From: [Eubacterium] saphenum
Lineage (GTDB): Bacteria > Bacillota > Clostridia > Oscillospirales > Ruminococcaceae
Direction: 5' to 3'
Assembly: GCA_004554555.1 (NCBI GenBank)
Contig: SFLN01000010.1
Coordinates: 1 to 28,410 of the forward strand
DNA length: 28,410 nucleotides
Of this stretch, positions 27,350 to 28,410 are shown piece by piece. The number at the start of each line of letters is the position of its first letter. The stretch's first letter is position 1. Below the pieces are notes generated by a model. That model did not search any database and was not told the origin of the DNA. It saw nothing but the letters and a program-made list of their open reading frames with translations. Both the position numbers and the translations under genes were made by a program.

Positions 27350-27376
27350 AATTTTTTTTGCGAACGCAAAAAAATT
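27350..27376. repeat. A/T-rich hairpin in the nadE leader
   Basis: AATTTTTTTTGCG (27350-27362) pairs with CGCAAAAAAATT (27365-27376) across a 2-nt loop, with one extra T. It could slow or stop RNA polymerase in either direction. The whole stretch 27116-27626 has no credible gene: it holds repeat copy 3, this hairpin and two promoters. Confidence 0.55.
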
Positions 27377-27481
27377 CGCAAACCCCACTCCACAACATAA
27401 GATTTACCCAAAACTTCATTCAAGAATTTCAACTTTTTTTGTTCACACACCAAAACCAAGTATTAAATAAACATCAACATT

Positions 27482-27510
27482 ATTATACCTCAAAATCGCG
27501 ATAAAATCAA
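27482..27510 (-). promoter_or_regulatory. Minus-strand promoter, probable nadE operon promoter
   Basis: TTGATT (27505-27510), 17-bp spacer, TATAAT (27482-27487) on the minus strand. Transcription would start near 27475 and cross about 380 nt, including repeat copy 3, before the nadE ATG. A TATAAT nearer nadE (around 27120) lacks a convincing -35. Confidence 0.65.
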
Positions 27511-27549
27511 GGGTTTTTAAAGAAAACGGCTATTTTTTTACAAATCTTA

Positions 27550-27578
27550 TTGCAATTGTGAGAAAAAAATTGTATAAT
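27550..27578 (+). promoter_or_regulatory. Promoter for the unknown gene at 27627
   Basis: TTGCAA (27550-27555), 17-bp spacer, TATAAT (27573-27578), followed by a leader of about 40 nt with AAGGAG before the ATG. It diverges from the nadE promoter with about 40 bp between their -35 boxes. Confidence 0.7.
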
Positions 27579-27626
27579 AAGTATAATGAGGTTTTATGAC
27601 GTGAAACGAAAAGGAGATGTTAAGAA

Positions 27627-28256
27627 ATGGAGTTTGTGAGCGAGAGAACCGCGTTTACAATGCTGTCGGAAACCGTCGTAAAGGCGGGAGTTTCGCTGTT
27701 CAACGCGGTGAAGTATATCTACATGATAGCTGACAAGGACTTCTACAACATCAACATCAAGGATATCTTCAAAATAGCGCTGAACAACATCTCCGACACC
27801 ACCTGCCTCTACAACACCGGGATAAAGCTGGACAAGGAGCGCTGCGCCGAGATGAACACCCCGGAATACGAACGGGTGCTGTCGCTTATGGTGTACTCCT
27901 TTGCGGTAAGGCTTCCCACCCTGCGCAACGTCAAGACCGCCGGCGGAACTCTCACCGACAAGCAGATCAAGACTATCTACGACATGGTGATAGCCAAAGG
28001 CGCCGGAAACTACGACAATGTGATAACCGACGACTTCGAGGAGATACGCCGCATGGTGAAGTCCGGAAAGGCTGTACCGGCTTACGACGCCGAGTGGTAC
28101 AAGGGGTATATCTACACCTACGTCCCGTCGCTTGCCGCGATAAACAACAAAAATGTGTTCCTGCTGGGCAGCGCGGATATCCTGTTCACGCTGTTTTACA
28201 GCTGCCTTGAAGAAGAGCTTGTCCGGCTGCTGAACTCCCTAGCCGCGCAAGCCTAA
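27627..28256 (+). CDS. Unrecognised 209-residue protein
   Basis: No family recognised. The protein starts MEFVSERTAFTMLSETVVKA, has no signal peptide, and alternates amphipathic helices with moderately hydrophobic stretches (VLSLMVYSFAVRLPTL near the middle, FLLGSADILFTLFYSCLEEE near the end). It has an acidic segment YDNVITDDFEEIRRMVKSG and several Tyr residues around AEWYKGYIYTYVPS. AAGGAG stands 10-11 nt before the ATG and a good promoter lies upstream, so it is probably real. Codon choice (frequent ATA for Ile and CTG for Leu) differs from the genes to its left, which favour ATC/ATT, hinting at different ancestry or expression level. Another plus-strand gene starts 48 bp downstream, suggesting an operon. 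Confidence 0.75.
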   Translation: MEFVSERTAFTMLSETVVKAGVSLFNAVKYIYMIADKDFYNINIKDIFKIALNNISDTTCLYNTGIKLDKERCAEMNTPEYERVLSLMVYSFAVRLPTLRNVKTAGGTLTDKQIKTIYDMVIAKGAGNYDNVITDDFEEIRRMVKSGKAVPAYDAEWYKGYIYTYVPSLAAINNKNVFLLGSADILFTLFYSCLEEELVRLLNSLAAQA

Positions 28257-28304
28257 AAGCCTCCCCTGCCGCATATACTGTTCTGAAAGAGAGGTGCAGT
28301 TTCA

Positions 28305-28410
28305 TGCAGCAGGTAAACAGGTTTTCATACATGGGCGCGGAACGTCCCGCGCTTATGGGAGAGGTTCACGGCGGGGCGCAGTTCCCCGATATAGAGGGAC
28401 TTATACACGC
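28305..28410 (+). CDS. Start of a gene running off the window, possibly Cu/Zn superoxide dismutase-like
   Basis: An ATG preceded by AGAGAGGTG opens a frame to the edge: MQQVNRFSYMGAERPALMGE followed by VHGGAQFPDIEGLIHA. The pattern of an alternating strand, then Gly-Gly, Phe-Pro-Asp-Ile and Gly-Leu-Ile resembles the first strands of short clostridial Cu/Zn-SOD-like proteins. Only 35 residues are visible and no metal-binding histidine motif is included, so the family call is a guess; that a gene starts here is more secure. Confidence 0.5.

Noticed and set aside
27334..27459. 41-codon minus-strand frame (TTG start) in the nadE leader
   Set aside because: No ribosome binding site, crosses the A/T hairpin, and composition is as expected by chance.

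Overview
The window reads as chromosomal DNA of a Bacillota (Clostridia) bacterium, probably an Oscillospiraceae/Ruminococcaceae-type gut anaerobe. The basis is the low-GC-Gram-positive style of RpoB, RpoC, PNPase and PolA (PolA lacks proofreading residues), strong AGGAGG-like ribosome binding sites, near-consensus TTGACA-17-TATAAT promoters, a NatAB-type ABC exporter, a Gx transporter and clostridial-type TetR/MMPL genes. The genus call is inference. No tRNA, rRNA, CRISPR array, transposase or phage gene was seen.

Layout. (1) 1-2.4 kb, minus strand: rpsL-rpsG-fusA (fusA runs off the left edge), with its own promoter. (2) 2.5-5.6 kb, minus strand: rpsO-pnp, with a good promoter, a structured rpsO leader, two stem-loops between the genes and a terminator after pnp. 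(3) 5.6-6.4 kb: a gene-free, hairpin-dense island. (4) 6.4-8.7 kb, minus strand: natA-natB ABC exporter. (5) 8.85-16.6 kb, plus strand: rpoB-rpoC from a strong promoter, ended by two terminators. (6) 16.7-19.3 kb: a TetR regulator diverging from a decayed two-gene MMPL export operon. (7) 19.3-27.1 kb, minus strand: a housekeeping run read nadE, a 4-TM membrane protein, Gx transporter, polA, a single-domain PAS protein, a DUF1015 protein and rimI. (8) 27.1-27.6 kb: a long nadE leader carrying a hairpin repeat. (9) 27.6 kb to the end, plus strand: an unrecognised 209-residue protein, then the start of a gene that may encode a Cu/Zn-SOD-like protein.

Most genes belong to core information processing: transcription (rpoBC), translation (S12, S7, EF-G, S15, RimI), RNA decay (PNPase), DNA repair (PolA) and NAD synthesis. 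The rpoBC pair is cut off from rpsL-rpsG-fusA and points the other way, unlike the usual continuous order in Bacillota, so the region has been rearranged.

The most unusual content is non-coding. A three-copy repeat family (about 2.5-2.8, 6.1-6.3 and 27.1-27.3 kb) is built from perfect hairpins whose stems differ by compensatory changes while the loops stay fixed, and from small GC hairpins separated by GAGT. The second striking item is the MMPL operon. The transporter appears to have an in-frame internal deletion. The next gene keeps its ribosome binding site and signal peptide, but is deleted and frame-shifted at a 13-bp inverted repeat, and then has a nonsense codon followed by a still-legible C-terminus. 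I found no clear new defence or biosynthetic system.
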